Of a stretch of DNA of 64,000 bases, positions 52,440 to 61,700 are shown one piece after another. Under the pieces are notes generated by a model. That model made no database searches and was not told where the DNA came from. It saw only the letters and a program-made list of their open reading frames with translations. The position numbers were made by a program, and so were the translations under genes. The stretch lies in contig OZ257155.1 in assembly GCA_965279355.1 (NCBI GenBank), forward strand, positions 682,001 through 746,000, in the 5' to 3' direction. The DNA is from G965279355 sp965279355 (GTDB taxonomy: Bacteria > Pseudomonadota > Alphaproteobacteria > CACIAM-22H2). The stretch's first letter is position 1; each line of letters begins with the position of its first letter.

Positions 52440-53633
52440 TCACACCCGAGCGGACAAGGCCTTCACGACACCGCCGGCCACCCGACGCGCTTCGGCGTCC
52501 AGGGCCTGCACATCGTCTAGCGTAGACGGCGCCTCCGCCGCTGTGAGGACGCGCATGGTTTCCTGCACGCTCCGCGCGATGTCCAGAAACCCGATTTCGC
52601 CGGCCAGAAAACCGCTGACCGCCACCTCATTTGCTGCGTTCATGATCGTAGGGGCCCCGCCCCCACAACGCAAGGCTTCCCGCGCCAATTCAAGGGCAGG
52701 AAAGCGTTTTGAATCAGGGGACTGGAAGGTCAGCCGGGCAAGCTGGGCGAGGTCCAGCCGGGGGCTCGGTGCCGGCATACGTTTCGGCCAGCCGAGCGCG
52801 AAAGCGATCGGGGTCCGCATGTCGGGGCTCCCCAATTGCGCCAGGACCGAACCGTCCACGTAATGGACCAGGCTATGGATGACCGATTGAGGGTGCACCA
52901 GCACCTCGATCCTGGTTTCCGGCATCGCAAACAGGTGGTGCGCCTCGATCAGCTCCAGTCCCTTGTTCATCATGGTGGCTGAATCGACAGAGATCTTGGC
53001 GCCCATCGACCAGACCGGGTGGGCCACCGCCTGCGCCGGGGTCACGCGTGCCATCGTGGCCAGATCGAATTCCCGGAACGGCCCTCCGGACGCCGTCAGC
53101 ACCAGCTTTTCGATCCGCTCCGGCTGGGTGAAATCGAAGACCTGAAAGATCGCGCTGTGCTCGGAATCAACGGGTAGCAGCGTAGCGCCCCAGCGCTTCA
53201 CCTCGGCCATCATGAGATCGCCGGCGCAGACGAGGCATTCTTTATTGGCGAGCGCCACGACGGCACCGCGCCGGATGGCCGCCAGCGTCGCCGGCAAACC
53301 GGCAGCGCCGACAATCGCCGACATGACCCAGTCGGATGGCATCAGCGCCGCTTCGACAATGGCGGACATGCCGGCGGTGGCTTCGATCCCGGTCCCGGCC
53401 AGCGCTTCCTTCAGCGCGGCGTAGTGACGCGGATCGGCAATCGCGGCCCGGCGGGCGCGCAGCTTGCGTGCCTGCGATGCCAGCAAGTCGACATTTGCAG
53501 AAGCGGTCAGCGCGTCGACGACGAACAGGTCCGGATTGCGCTCGATCAGATCGACCGTATTGGTGCCGACTGATCCCGTGGACCCCAGAATTGTGACGCT
53601 CCGCGGCTTGGCCGCAGGCTGAACGGCGCTCAT
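52440..53633 (-). CDS. dxr: 1-deoxy-D-xylulose 5-phosphate reductoisomerase
   Basis: Dxr makes methylerythritol phosphate, the first dedicated step of the non-mevalonate isoprenoid pathway. The 397-residue product from ATG 53633 has the NADPH loop ILGSTGSVGTNTVDLI, VDSEHSAIFQV (metal and substrate site), ASGGPFRE and VDSATMMNKGLELIEAHHLF. The open frame extends to 53933 in cdsA, but ATGA overlap with the cdsA stop fixes the start. Confidence 0.96.
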   Translation of the reverse strand: MSAVQPAAKPRSVTILGSTGSVGTNTVDLIERNPDLFVVDALTASANVDLLASQARKLRARRAAIADPRHYAALKEALAGTGIEATAGMSAIVEAALMPSDWVMSAIVGAAGLPATLAAIRRGAVVALANKECLVCAGDLMMAEVKRWGATLLPVDSEHSAIFQVFDFTQPERIEKLVLTASGGPFREFDLATMARVTPAQAVAHPVWSMGAKISVDSATMMNKGLELIEAHHLFAMPETRIEVLVHPQSVIHSLVHYVDGSVLAQLGSPDMRTPIAFALGWPKRMPAPSPRLDLAQLARLTFQSPDSKRFPALELAREALRCGGGAPTIMNAANEVAVSGFLAGEIGFLDIARSVQETMRVLTAAEAPSTLDDVQALDAEARRVAGGVVKALSARV

Positions 53634-54451
53634 TGCCATGCGAGCATGCTCCCGCCGGTGACCCATTGCCACAGCGCCAGAACCAGCGCGGCGGCAAGCA
53701 AACCGTCCACCCGATCGAAGAGCCCGCCATGCCCCGGAATCAGGGCACTGGAATCCTTCACGCTGAACCGCCGCTTCACCCAGGATTCGCCGAGATCCCC
53801 GCCCTGCGAAATGACGGCGAGCACCGCGCCGGCGACGGCCAGCACCCTGCCGGACGGCGCCATCGGATAAACCGACGGCAGAAGAAAACTGATAAGCGCA
53901 GCACAGGTCATGCCGCCGAGCAGGCCCGCCCATGTCTTGTTAGGAGAAATCCGCGGCGCCAGTTTCGGCCCGCCGATCAGGCGGCCGGCAAAATAGGCGC
54001 CGATGTCGGTCGCCCAGACCACGAGGAACAACCAGATGATGAGCGCGCGACCGGCATCGCCGTCATCGCGCAGCCAGACCAGCGCGAGGCACGGCAAGCC
54101 GATATAAAGCATCCCGGCGGCAATCCAGCGTGGGTGCAGGCGTCCGCTGATTCGCGCGGCAATGTAGTCGCCGACCAGCCCCAATAGGATCAGGGCAATG
54201 CCGACGGCTGGTGACGCGAAGGTCCCGGCTGCGACCACGGCAACCACGGCCACCGCCTGGACGATGCCAGTCCAGCCGAACCGGCCGCCACCGCATAGCC
54301 GCGTCCACTCCCACGCAAGAAGCGCCGCACCGACAGCAATCAGCAGATCGAATATCAGGGAAGAACTGGCGATGGCGGTCAGGACAACAACCGCCATGAC
54401 AAGGCCGGACAGGATGCGCAGGCCGAGGCCTTTTGCCCACCCTTCAGCCAC
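53630..54451 (-). CDS. cdsA: Phosphatidate cytidylyltransferase
   Basis: CdsA activates phosphatidic acid to CDP-diacylglycerol, precursor of all membrane phospholipids. The 273-residue polytopic protein carries the family signature SQGGDLGESWVKRRFSVKDS ... PGHGGLFDRVDG. I take GTG 54451 as start, which overlaps the uppS stop in GTGGCTGA and gives normal length; an upstream ATG 54604 would place ~50 residues inside uppS. Confidence 0.94.
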   Translation of the reverse strand: MAEGWAKGLGLRILSGLVMAVVVLTAIASSSLIFDLLIAVGAALLAWEWTRLCGGGRFGWTGIVQAVAVVAVVAAGTFASPAVGIALILLGLVGDYIAARISGRLHPRWIAAGMLYIGLPCLALVWLRDDGDAGRALIIWLFLVVWATDIGAYFAGRLIGGPKLAPRISPNKTWAGLLGGMTCAALISFLLPSVYPMAPSGRVLAVAGAVLAVISQGGDLGESWVKRRFSVKDSSALIPGHGGLFDRVDGLLAAALVLALWQWVTGGSMLAWQ

Positions 54452-55190
54452 TGGCAACGCCGTAACGCCGGTCACGCTTGCGAAACTCTTCGATTGCAGC
54501 GGACAGGACCGTCTTGTCGAAATCCGGCCACAGGGTTTCGACAAACACAAACTCGGCATAGGCGCACTGCCAGAGCAGGAAATTGCTGAGGCGCTTCTCA
54601 CCACTGGTGCGGATCAGCAGATCCGGATCGGGGATACCCGCTGTCCAGAGCGTGCTGGCGAACACCGTCTCATCGATCGCCGCCGGATCGATCTCTCCGA
54701 CTTTCGCGCGCTGCGCGAGGGTCCGCGCCGCCGCCGCGATCTCCGCCCGGCTGCCGTAGCTCAGGGCAATCTGCAGCCGAAGGCCGGTGTTTTTTTCCGT
54801 CGTCGCCTCGGCGTTCTCGATCAGAGTGACGATATCGGGCGCCAGCCGCTTGCGGTCGCCGATCACCCGCATTCTCACGCCGTTGCGATGCAGCTCCGCC
54901 AACTCGCCGCGCAGATAGTGGCGCAGCAGGCCCATGAGGTCGTCGACCTCGTCGACCGGACGGTTCCAGTTCTCGGACGAAAACCCGAACAGCGTCAGAT
55001 ACTGGACGCCGAGTTCGGCCGCCGCCGTGATGGTGCGTCGCACGGCATCCGCACCACGGCGATGACCGGCAATCCTGGGCAATCCACGCGCCCTCGCCCA
55101 GCGGCCGTTGCCATCCATGATGATGGCAACGTGAACGGGCGCGCGCTGCGCGTCGCCCTCCGCCTTGCGAGGATGCGTAAGGTCAGACAT
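54444..55190 (-). CDS. uppS: Isoprenyl transferase (undecaprenyl pyrophosphate synthase)
   Basis: UppS extends farnesyl pyrophosphate to the C55 carrier used for peptidoglycan and O-antigen. The 248-residue cis-prenyltransferase has VAIIMDGNGRWARARGLPR with the catalytic Asp, FSSENWNRP and, near the C-terminus, DLLIRTSGEKRLSNFLLWQ. The start ATG 55190 (MSDLTHPRK) overlaps the frr stop in ATGTCTGA. The longer frame to 55382 would read into frr. Confidence 0.95.
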   Translation of the reverse strand: MSDLTHPRKAEGDAQRAPVHVAIIMDGNGRWARARGLPRIAGHRRGADAVRRTITAAAELGVQYLTLFGFSSENWNRPVDEVDDLMGLLRHYLRGELAELHRNGVRMRVIGDRKRLAPDIVTLIENAEATTEKNTGLRLQIALSYGSRAEIAAAARTLAQRAKVGEIDPAAIDETVFASTLWTAGIPDPDLLIRTSGEKRLSNFLLWQCAYAEFVFVETLWPDFDKTVLSAAIEEFRKRDRRYGVASG

Positions 55191-55737
55191 GCAGGATGTC
55201 TTTTTCCTTTGCCGCAAGCATTTCATCGACCTTCTTGACGAACTCGTCCGTGAGTTTCTGGACCTCGGTACTCTTTTGCTTATGCTCGTCTTCGTTGATC
55301 TTATGACTCTTCTCAAGAGCCTTGAGACTTTCCATGCCGTCGCGCCGGACGTTGCGAATGGAAACACGGCTCTGCTCCGCAAATTTATGCGCGAGCTTGA
55401 CCAGGTCCTTGCGGCGATCCTCCGTCAGCGGCGGGATAGGCACTCGGACGAGTTGACCATCGACCATCGGATTCACTCCGAGGTTCGCATCACGGATTGC
55501 CTTCTCCACCGACTTCACCAGACCCTTGTCCCAGACCTGGACCGTCAACATGCGCGGCTCCGGTGCGTTCACGGTGCCGACCTGCGAGATCGGCATATGG
55601 CTGCCATAGGCGTCCACCTGAACAGGTTCCAGCAGACTGATCGAAGCACGGCCAGTGCGAAGGCCCGTGAGTTCTTTCTTAAACATCTCGAACGCGCCGG
55701 TCATCCGGCGCCGCAGTTCAGCTTCATCGGCGCTCAT
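55183..55737 (-). CDS. frr: Ribosome recycling factor
   Basis: RRF with EF-G splits post-termination ribosomes. The 184-residue length is exact for the family. Seen: LTGLRTGRASISLLEPV, PISQVGTVNAPEPR, PPLTEDRRKDLVKLAHK and VSIRNVRRDGMESLKALEK. Start and stop overlap pyrH (ATGA) and uppS, so the four genes pyrH-frr-uppS-cdsA are translationally chained. Confidence 0.97.
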   Translation of the reverse strand: MSADEAELRRRMTGAFEMFKKELTGLRTGRASISLLEPVQVDAYGSHMPISQVGTVNAPEPRMLTVQVWDKGLVKSVEKAIRDANLGVNPMVDGQLVRVPIPPLTEDRRKDLVKLAHKFAEQSRVSIRNVRRDGMESLKALEKSHKINEDEHKQKSTEVQKLTDEFVKKVDEMLAAKEKDILHV

Positions 55738-56498
55738 GCGGCTTCCCCCTTCTTATCGGAAATGACAGTCGAGCGGCCCGTGCCCGACAGGACCTTGGCA
55801 AAGCCGCCGGCCTCTTGAATGGAAAACACGAGGATTGGAATGCGGTTCTCGCGCGCCAGGGAAATGGCCGAGGCATCCATCACCTTGAGATCGCGGGAGA
55901 GCACCTCGAGATAGCTGAGCTGGTCGTAACGTTGCGCGGTCTTGTCGCGCGTCGGATCCGCGCTATAGACGCCATCGACCTTGGTGCCTTTCAGCAGCGC
56001 ATCGCAGCCCATCTCGGATGCCCGCAGCGCCGCCGCAGTATCCGTCGTGAAGAAGGGATTGCCGGTGCCGGCGGCAAAGATCACCACCCGGCCCTTCTCC
56101 ATATGGCGGATCGCCTTGCGGCGGATATACGGCTCGCAGACCGATGCCATGGGAATGGCCGACAGGACCCGGGTATAGACGCCGACCTGCTCCAGCGAGT
56201 TCTGCAGGGCCAGCGCGTTGATGACCGTCGCCAGCATCCCCATGTAATCGGCGCTCGCGCGCTCGATACCGGCTGCGGCTCCCGAGAGACCGCGGAAGAT
56301 GTTGCCGCCGCCGATCACCAGACAGACCTGGGCCCCGAGATCGCAGCCCGCCTTCACATCGCGGGCAACGCGGGCCAGGATGTCCGGATCGAGACCGAAC
56401 TCCCGCGACCCCATCAGGACTTCGCCCGAAATCTTGAGCAGCACGCGCTTGTACTTCAGCGCCTTGGATCCTTCGTCGGAACTCTTCGGACTCGCCAT
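55734..56498 (-). CDS. pyrH: Uridylate kinase
   Basis: PyrH phosphorylates UMP to UDP. The 254-residue amino-acid-kinase-fold protein has RVLLKISGEVLMGSREFG, CLVIGGGNIFRG, and GTGNPFFTTDTAAALRASE (the substrate loop), then KGTKVDGVYSADP. I take ATG 56498 (MASPKSSDEG), which gives family length; the longer open frame to 56810 runs into tsf. Confidence 0.95.
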   Translation of the reverse strand: MASPKSSDEGSKALKYKRVLLKISGEVLMGSREFGLDPDILARVARDVKAGCDLGAQVCLVIGGGNIFRGLSGAAAGIERASADYMGMLATVINALALQNSLEQVGVYTRVLSAIPMASVCEPYIRRKAIRHMEKGRVVIFAAGTGNPFFTTDTAAALRASEMGCDALLKGTKVDGVYSADPTRDKTAQRYDQLSYLEVLSRDLKVMDASAISLARENRIPILVFSIQEAGGFAKVLSGTGRSTVISDKKGEAA

Positions 56499-56571
56499 AC
56501 TCAGCCCTCGGTCGCAGCGCCCACGGTCACAGCACCTGGGCGAGATTCGCCCAAGTCTACCACCACCCGGC

Positions 56572-57495
56572 TCAGCGCCCCAATTGGGCCGCCACTTCCG
56601 CCGCGAAGTTCTCTTCCTTCTTCTCGATGCCCTCGCCAAGGGCGAACCGGCGGAACGCCGCGACCTTGATCGGGGCACCGATCTCCTTGGAAGCCTTCTC
56701 GACCACCGCCGAAACGCGGCTCTCGCCGTCGACGACGAACAGTTGCTCGAGCAGGACAACATCCTCGTAGAACTTGCGCAGACGGCCTTCGACCATCTTT
56801 TCGATGACATTGTCCGGACGGCCCGACGCCTTCGCCTGGTCGGTCAGAACGGCGCGCTCGCGCTCGACCGTCGCCGGATCGAGTTCGGACACGCTGATCG
56901 ACTGCGGACCGGCTGCGGCGATATGCATCGCCAGCTGCTTGCCCAGCGCGGCCAGCTTTTCCTTGTCGCCGGTCGACTCAAGCGCCACGACGACGCCGAT
57001 CTTGCCGAGGCCCGGCGCCGCCGCGCTGTGCACATAGGTCGCCACGGCGCCGGTACCGACGCTGAACGTCTCGGCGCGACGCAGGCTCATGTTCTCGCCG
57101 ATCGTCGCAATCAGCGAGGTCAGCTTCTCGTTCACCGTGCCACCACCCGGATAGGCAGCCGCCTTGAGCTTCTCAAGATCGCTGCCGGTCGTGACGGCAA
57201 TCTCGGACACCTTGCGCACGAAATCCTGGAACTGGTCGTTGCGGCCGACGAAATCCGTCTCCGCGTTCACTTCGACCATTGCACCCTTGATGCCCTGGGT
57301 CGCGACGCCGATCAGGCCCTCGGCCGCAACGCGGCCGGCCTTCTTCGAGGCGGCTGCAAGGCCCTTCTTGCGCAACCAGTCGACAGCCGCTTCCACGTCG
57401 CCGGCCGTTTCGGTCAGCGCCTTTTTACAATCCATCATTCCAGCGCCGGTTTTCTCGCGAAGTTCCTTGACCAGCGCGGCCGTGATTTCGGCCAT
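56572..57495 (-). CDS. tsf: Elongation factor Ts
   Basis: EF-Ts exchanges GDP for GTP on EF-Tu. The 307-residue protein has an N-terminal UBA-like helix bundle (MAEITAALVKELREKTGAGMMDCKKAL), the TDFVGRN motif that contacts EF-Tu in NAETDFVGRND, and two core subdomains. It follows rpsB by 114 bases that contain two strong hairpins and precedes pyrH. Confidence 0.97.
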   Translation of the reverse strand: MAEITAALVKELREKTGAGMMDCKKALTETAGDVEAAVDWLRKKGLAAASKKAGRVAAEGLIGVATQGIKGAMVEVNAETDFVGRNDQFQDFVRKVSEIAVTTGSDLEKLKAAAYPGGGTVNEKLTSLIATIGENMSLRRAETFSVGTGAVATYVHSAAAPGLGKIGVVVALESTGDKEKLAALGKQLAMHIAAAGPQSISVSELDPATVERERAVLTDQAKASGRPDNVIEKMVEGRLRKFYEDVVLLEQLFVVDGESRVSAVVEKASKEIGAPIKVAAFRRFALGEGIEKKEENFAAEVAAQLGR

Positions 57496-57513
57496 GGTAT
57501 CACCTCATGAATG

Positions 57514-57577
57514 GGGTGCCCGTCGGGCACCCTAGCTGAACGGCAGCGGCGCGAAAGCGTTACCGCCGCGCCGCTGC
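57514..57577 (-). other. Two strong hairpins in the rpsB-tsf gap
   Basis: GGGTGCCC/GGGCACCC (57514-57532) is a perfect 8-bp stem with a 3-base loop. GCAGCGGCGCG/CGCGCCGCTGC (57543-57577) is a perfect 11-bp stem with a 13-base loop. Neither is followed by a T-run on the minus strand. They could reduce read-through or protect the rpsB 3' end, adjusting S2 versus EF-Ts output. Confidence 0.6.
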
Positions 57578-57609
57578 TTCGATTGAATTCGCCCCGAAGG
57601 GCGCCGGCG

Positions 57610-58488
57610 TTATTCCGCCGACGCCTTCTCCTTGGCCTTGCGCGGCGCACGACGGGCGGCGGGGGCCTTCTTGGCATTGTCGCCTTCCACCTTCACTTCG
57701 CCGCCTTCGGCCGGAGCCGCGGCTGCACCGCCTTCAGTGACCGGGAGGTCTTCAGCTGGCGCTTCCGTGGAAGAACCGACATCGACACCAGCGGCCTTCA
57801 TCTCAACCTGCAGGCCGTCGAGGACGGCGGCAGCGAAGAGATCGCAATACATCTGGATGGCGCGCAGCGAATCATCGTTGCCCGGAACCGGGAATTTGAT
57901 ACCGATGGGGTCGCTGTTGCTGTCGACCACCGCGATCACCGGAATGCCAAGGCGACGGGCTTCGTCGACCGCGATCGATTCCTTGTTGGTGTCGATCACC
58001 AGCAGCGCATCGGGCAGACCGCCCATTTCCTTGATACCGCCCAGTGCCCGCTCGAGCTTGTCGCGCTCGCGGGTGAGGTTGAGCAGTTCCTTCTTGGTGA
58101 GACCGGAAGTCTCCTGGTTCACCTGCTCGTCGAGCTCGCGCAGACGGCGGATCGAATTCGAGATCGTCTTCCAGTTGGTCAGCATGCCGCCGAGCCAGCG
58201 GTGATTGACGAAGTACTGGCCGCAGCGCTTGGCGGCTTCCGCCAGCGGCTCAGCGGCCTGGCGCTTCGTGCCGACGAACAGCACGCGACCGCCGCTTGCC
58301 GCGACATCGCGCACGGCTTCCAGGGCTTTCTGGAGCATCGGCACAGTCTGCTGCAGATCGATGATGTGGACGTTGTTGCGAACGCCAAAGAGGTACGTAG
58401 CCATCTTCGGGTTCCAGCGACGGGTATGATGTCCGAAATGGACACCCGCCTCGAGCAGTTGACGCATAGAATATGTAGGCAGCGCCAT
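57610..58488 (-). CDS. rpsB: 30S ribosomal protein S2
   Basis: S2 binds late to the small ribosomal subunit near S1. The 292-residue product from ATG 58488 has MRQLLEAGVHFGHHTRRWNPKM, FGVRNNVHIIDLQQT, VGTKRQA, RWLGGMLTNWKTI, and PDALLVIDTNKESIAVDEA. After the ~240-residue core there is a ~50-residue extension, first acidic/Ala-rich then Lys/Arg-rich (ARRAPRKAKEKASAE), as in other alphaproteobacteria. It begins the long rpsB-to-lpxB operon and has a ~164-base leader. Confidence 0.96.
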   Translation of the reverse strand: MALPTYSMRQLLEAGVHFGHHTRRWNPKMATYLFGVRNNVHIIDLQQTVPMLQKALEAVRDVAASGGRVLFVGTKRQAAEPLAEAAKRCGQYFVNHRWLGGMLTNWKTISNSIRRLRELDEQVNQETSGLTKKELLNLTRERDKLERALGGIKEMGGLPDALLVIDTNKESIAVDEARRLGIPVIAVVDSNSDPIGIKFPVPGNDDSLRAIQMYCDLFAAAVLDGLQVEMKAAGVDVGSSTEAPAEDLPVTEGGAAAAPAEGGEVKVEGDNAKKAPAARRAPRKAKEKASAE

Positions 58489-58652
58489 GGCGCGCGTTCC
58501 TTTCTCCGGTTGAACCGCCGCGGGACGTTGCGCCCGGTCTCGGCCTCCGTAGAGGACCTGCAGATCGGACACCGGATCGACCCCCACCCTATGACGGTGG
58601 CGGCCGTAATCCCGCGTGAGGATTAATGCCGGGGAACAGCCCCCGGCATGGA
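58489..58652 (-). promoter_or_regulatory. Structured leader of the rpsB operon
   Basis: Downstream of the predicted start site the leader can form ATGCCGGGG/CCCCGGCAT (58626-58649) at its very 5' end, then TAATCC/GGATTA, and a CGGTT/AACCG hairpin before the GGAGAAAGG ribosome site. Ribosomal protein S2 represses its own mRNA in other bacteria, so this leader could be the target; no specific known motif was recognised. The first hairpin might alternatively end dnaE transcripts. Confidence 0.4.
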
Positions 58653-58658
58653 GCGGAG

Positions 58659-58687
58659 TTGATACAGGGTGTGGGCAGCGCTGACAA
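58659..58687 (-). promoter_or_regulatory. Predicted sigma-70 promoter of the rpsB operon
   Basis: On the minus strand, TTGTCA (58687-58682) and TATCAA (58664-58659) are spaced by exactly 17 bases, putting the start near 58652, in the dnaE-rpsB gap. Confidence 0.55.
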
Positions 58688-58739
58688 GGAGAAAACAGCG
58701 CCAAATCAGCGAGCGCCGCAAGCTAAATGCTTGGGATCG

Positions 58740-61700
58740 TTAGATTTCCTGAACGGCCGTCACGCCGGGCAAGGATTGCATGGCGGTTCGGGTGTTGGCG
58801 GTGATGGTGAACAAACCCGGCAGCGCCACCTCGACCGCCCGCTCCTCGCCCAGATCCACCACCACCCCGATCCGGCCGCGGCCCCGCTTTTCCTTGGCGA
58901 CTGCCTCGACCAAGCCCTTGATCGCCGACTGGTCGTTGATGGTGACCTTCAGGCCGGCAGCGGCCAGCGCCACGGCATCGCCCAGCGACGTCACCGACTG
59001 GACGGTGATGCGCAGCACCTCGTCCTTGAAGCCGACTTCAGCGGAGACGAGCAGCGGCTTGCCTGACTCAAGCAGTTCCCGCCCCATACCCAGTACTTCG
59101 GAAAAGAACGTCGCTTCGAAGGTGCCGCTGGAATCCGACATCTGCACGAAGGCCAGACGATTCCCGGTCTTCGAGTTGATCTCCTTCTTGGAGATGACAG
59201 TGCCGGCCAGTTTCACCCGGCTCGACCCGCCCGCGGTGATACGGCTAAGCAGTTCGCTGGATCTGACCACGCCCAGCCGCTCCAGCCCCTTCGAATACGC
59301 ATCGAGCGGATGCGCGGACAGATAAAAGCCGATGGATTCGAATTCGTTGGTGAGCCGGTCATGCAATGGCCAGTCCGGGATGTTCGGCAGACGCAGCGCG
59401 GGAATAGCCGCACCGCCAGTGCCGAACAGACTGTTCTGCGCGCCGTCGCGCTCGGCGGTCGAGGCGGTCGCAATCCCCAGCAGCGTTTCCATCGCCGCGC
59501 AGACGCGCGCACGGTTGGGCTCCAGTGAATCAAACGCGCCGGCCTTGGCCAGGAATTCAAGTGAGCGTTTGTTCACCTGCTTGGGATCGATACGCCGCGC
59601 GAAGTCGGTGAGATCCTTGAACGGACCTTTGGCTTCGCGCTCCTTCATCAGCGCTTCCATCGCCGCCATGCCGACATTGCGCACGCCGGCCAGCGCGTAG
59701 CGCACCGCGCCCTTCCCGTCAGCGTCGTACTCCACGCTGAAGGTTGGCTGCGACTTGTTGATATCGACGGGCAGGATCTTGCTGCCCATCCGGTCGATTT
59801 CCTGACGGAAAATGTTGAGCTTGTCGGTGTTCGAAATATCGAGCGTCATCGACGCGGCGATGAACTCGACCGGATAATTCGCCTTGAGCCACGCCGTCTG
59901 ATAGGCGACCAGCGCATAAGCGGCGGCGTGCGATTTGTTGAAGCCGTAACCGGCGAAGCGGTCGACCTGGTCGAAAATCTCTGAGGCCTTTTCAGGATCG
60001 ACCTTGCGCTCGGTTGCACCCTTCACGAAAGCGTCCCGCTGCGCCGCCATCTCGGCCTTGTCCTTCTTGCCCATGGCGCGACGGAGAATATCGGCGTTAC
60101 CCAGGGTGTAACCGGATAGTACCTGCGCGATCTGCATCACCTGCTCCTGATAGATGATGACGCCGAACGTCTCCTTCAGGATGTCAGTGAGGACCGGGTG
60201 CAGGTAATCGGGCTGTTCCGTGCCGTGCTTGCAGTTGATGTATTTCGGGATGTTCTCCATCGGGCCCGGCCGATAGAGCGCGACCAGCGCGATGATGTCC
60301 TCGAACCGGTCGGGCTTCAGGCGACGCATGGCGTCGCGCATTCCCGAACTTTCAAGCTGGAACACCCCGACCGTGTCGGCCCTGGTGAGCAATGCATAGG
60401 TCTTTCGATCGTCGAGCGGCAGGGTTCCAATATCGACCCGTCTGCCTTCGCGCGCCTCGATGAGATCGATCGCGCGATCAATGACCGTCAATGTCTTCAG
60501 GCCGAGGAAGTCGAACTTCACGAGGCCGGCGGACTCAACGTACTTCATGTTGAACTGCGTGACTGGCATCGACGAGCGCGGATCGCGATAGAGCGGCACC
60601 AGATCGTCCAGCGGCCGGTCGCCGATCACCACGCCGGCGGCGTGGGTCGAGGCGTGGCGATACAGCCCTTCAAGCTTGATCGCGATATCGACCAGGCGCT
60701 TCACGGCATCGTCGCTCCGCACCATCTCCTGCAGTGCCGGCTCCTGCTCGATGGCCTTTTCCAGCGTCACAGGATTTGCCGGATTGTTCGGCACCAGCTT
60801 GCAGATTTTGTCGACATGCCCGTAAGCCATGCCGAGCACGCGGCCGACATCGCGCAGAACCGCGCGCGCCTGCAGCTTTCCGAAGGTGATGATCTGCGCG
60901 ACGCGATCGCGACCGTATTCTTCCTGCACATAACGAATCACTTCGTCGCGGCGGTCCTGGCAGAAATCGATATCGAAGTCCGGCATCGAGACACGTTCCG
61001 GATTGAGGAACCGCTCGAACAGGAGGCCGAATTGCAGCGGATTGAGATCGGTGATCGTCAGCGCCCAGGCGACGACGGAGCCGGCACCGGAACCACGGCC
61101 CGGCCCGACCGGAATATCCTGCTTCTTCGCCCATTGGATGAAGTCGGCGACGATCAGGAAGTAGCCCGCGAAGCCCATCTTCACGATGACGTCGAGCTCG
61201 TAAGCAAGGCGCTCGTGGTACGGCCTGGTGTCGTCGTCTGACGTGAGATTCAAAATCTCCAGTCGTTTCGCCAGCCCTTCTCCGGCCAGACGACGCAACG
61301 CCGGCTCCGGACCTTCCTTCGCCGCACTCGGCGGCGTCGGCAGGATCGGCTTGCGCTTTTCGAGAATGAACGAGCAGCGCCGCGCGATGACGAGGGTGTT
61401 GTCGAGCGCTTCAGGGAGATCGGCGAACAACACGCGCATCTCGGCGGCGGTCTTGAAGCGATGCTCGGGCGAGACACGCCGGCGCTTCGTATCGGCAATG
61501 TGCTTGCCCTCGGCGACACACAGCAGCGCGTCGTGCGCTTCATAGACGCCCTTATCGATGAAGTGCACGTCATTGGTGGCGACGATCGGCAGATTGAAAC
61601 GGTCGGCGAGGTCCAGCAGCGCATCTTCAATGCGCGCCTCGGCCTCGATCCCGTGACGCATGAGCTCGATATAGAGCCGTCCGGGAAAAGCCTTGATGAA

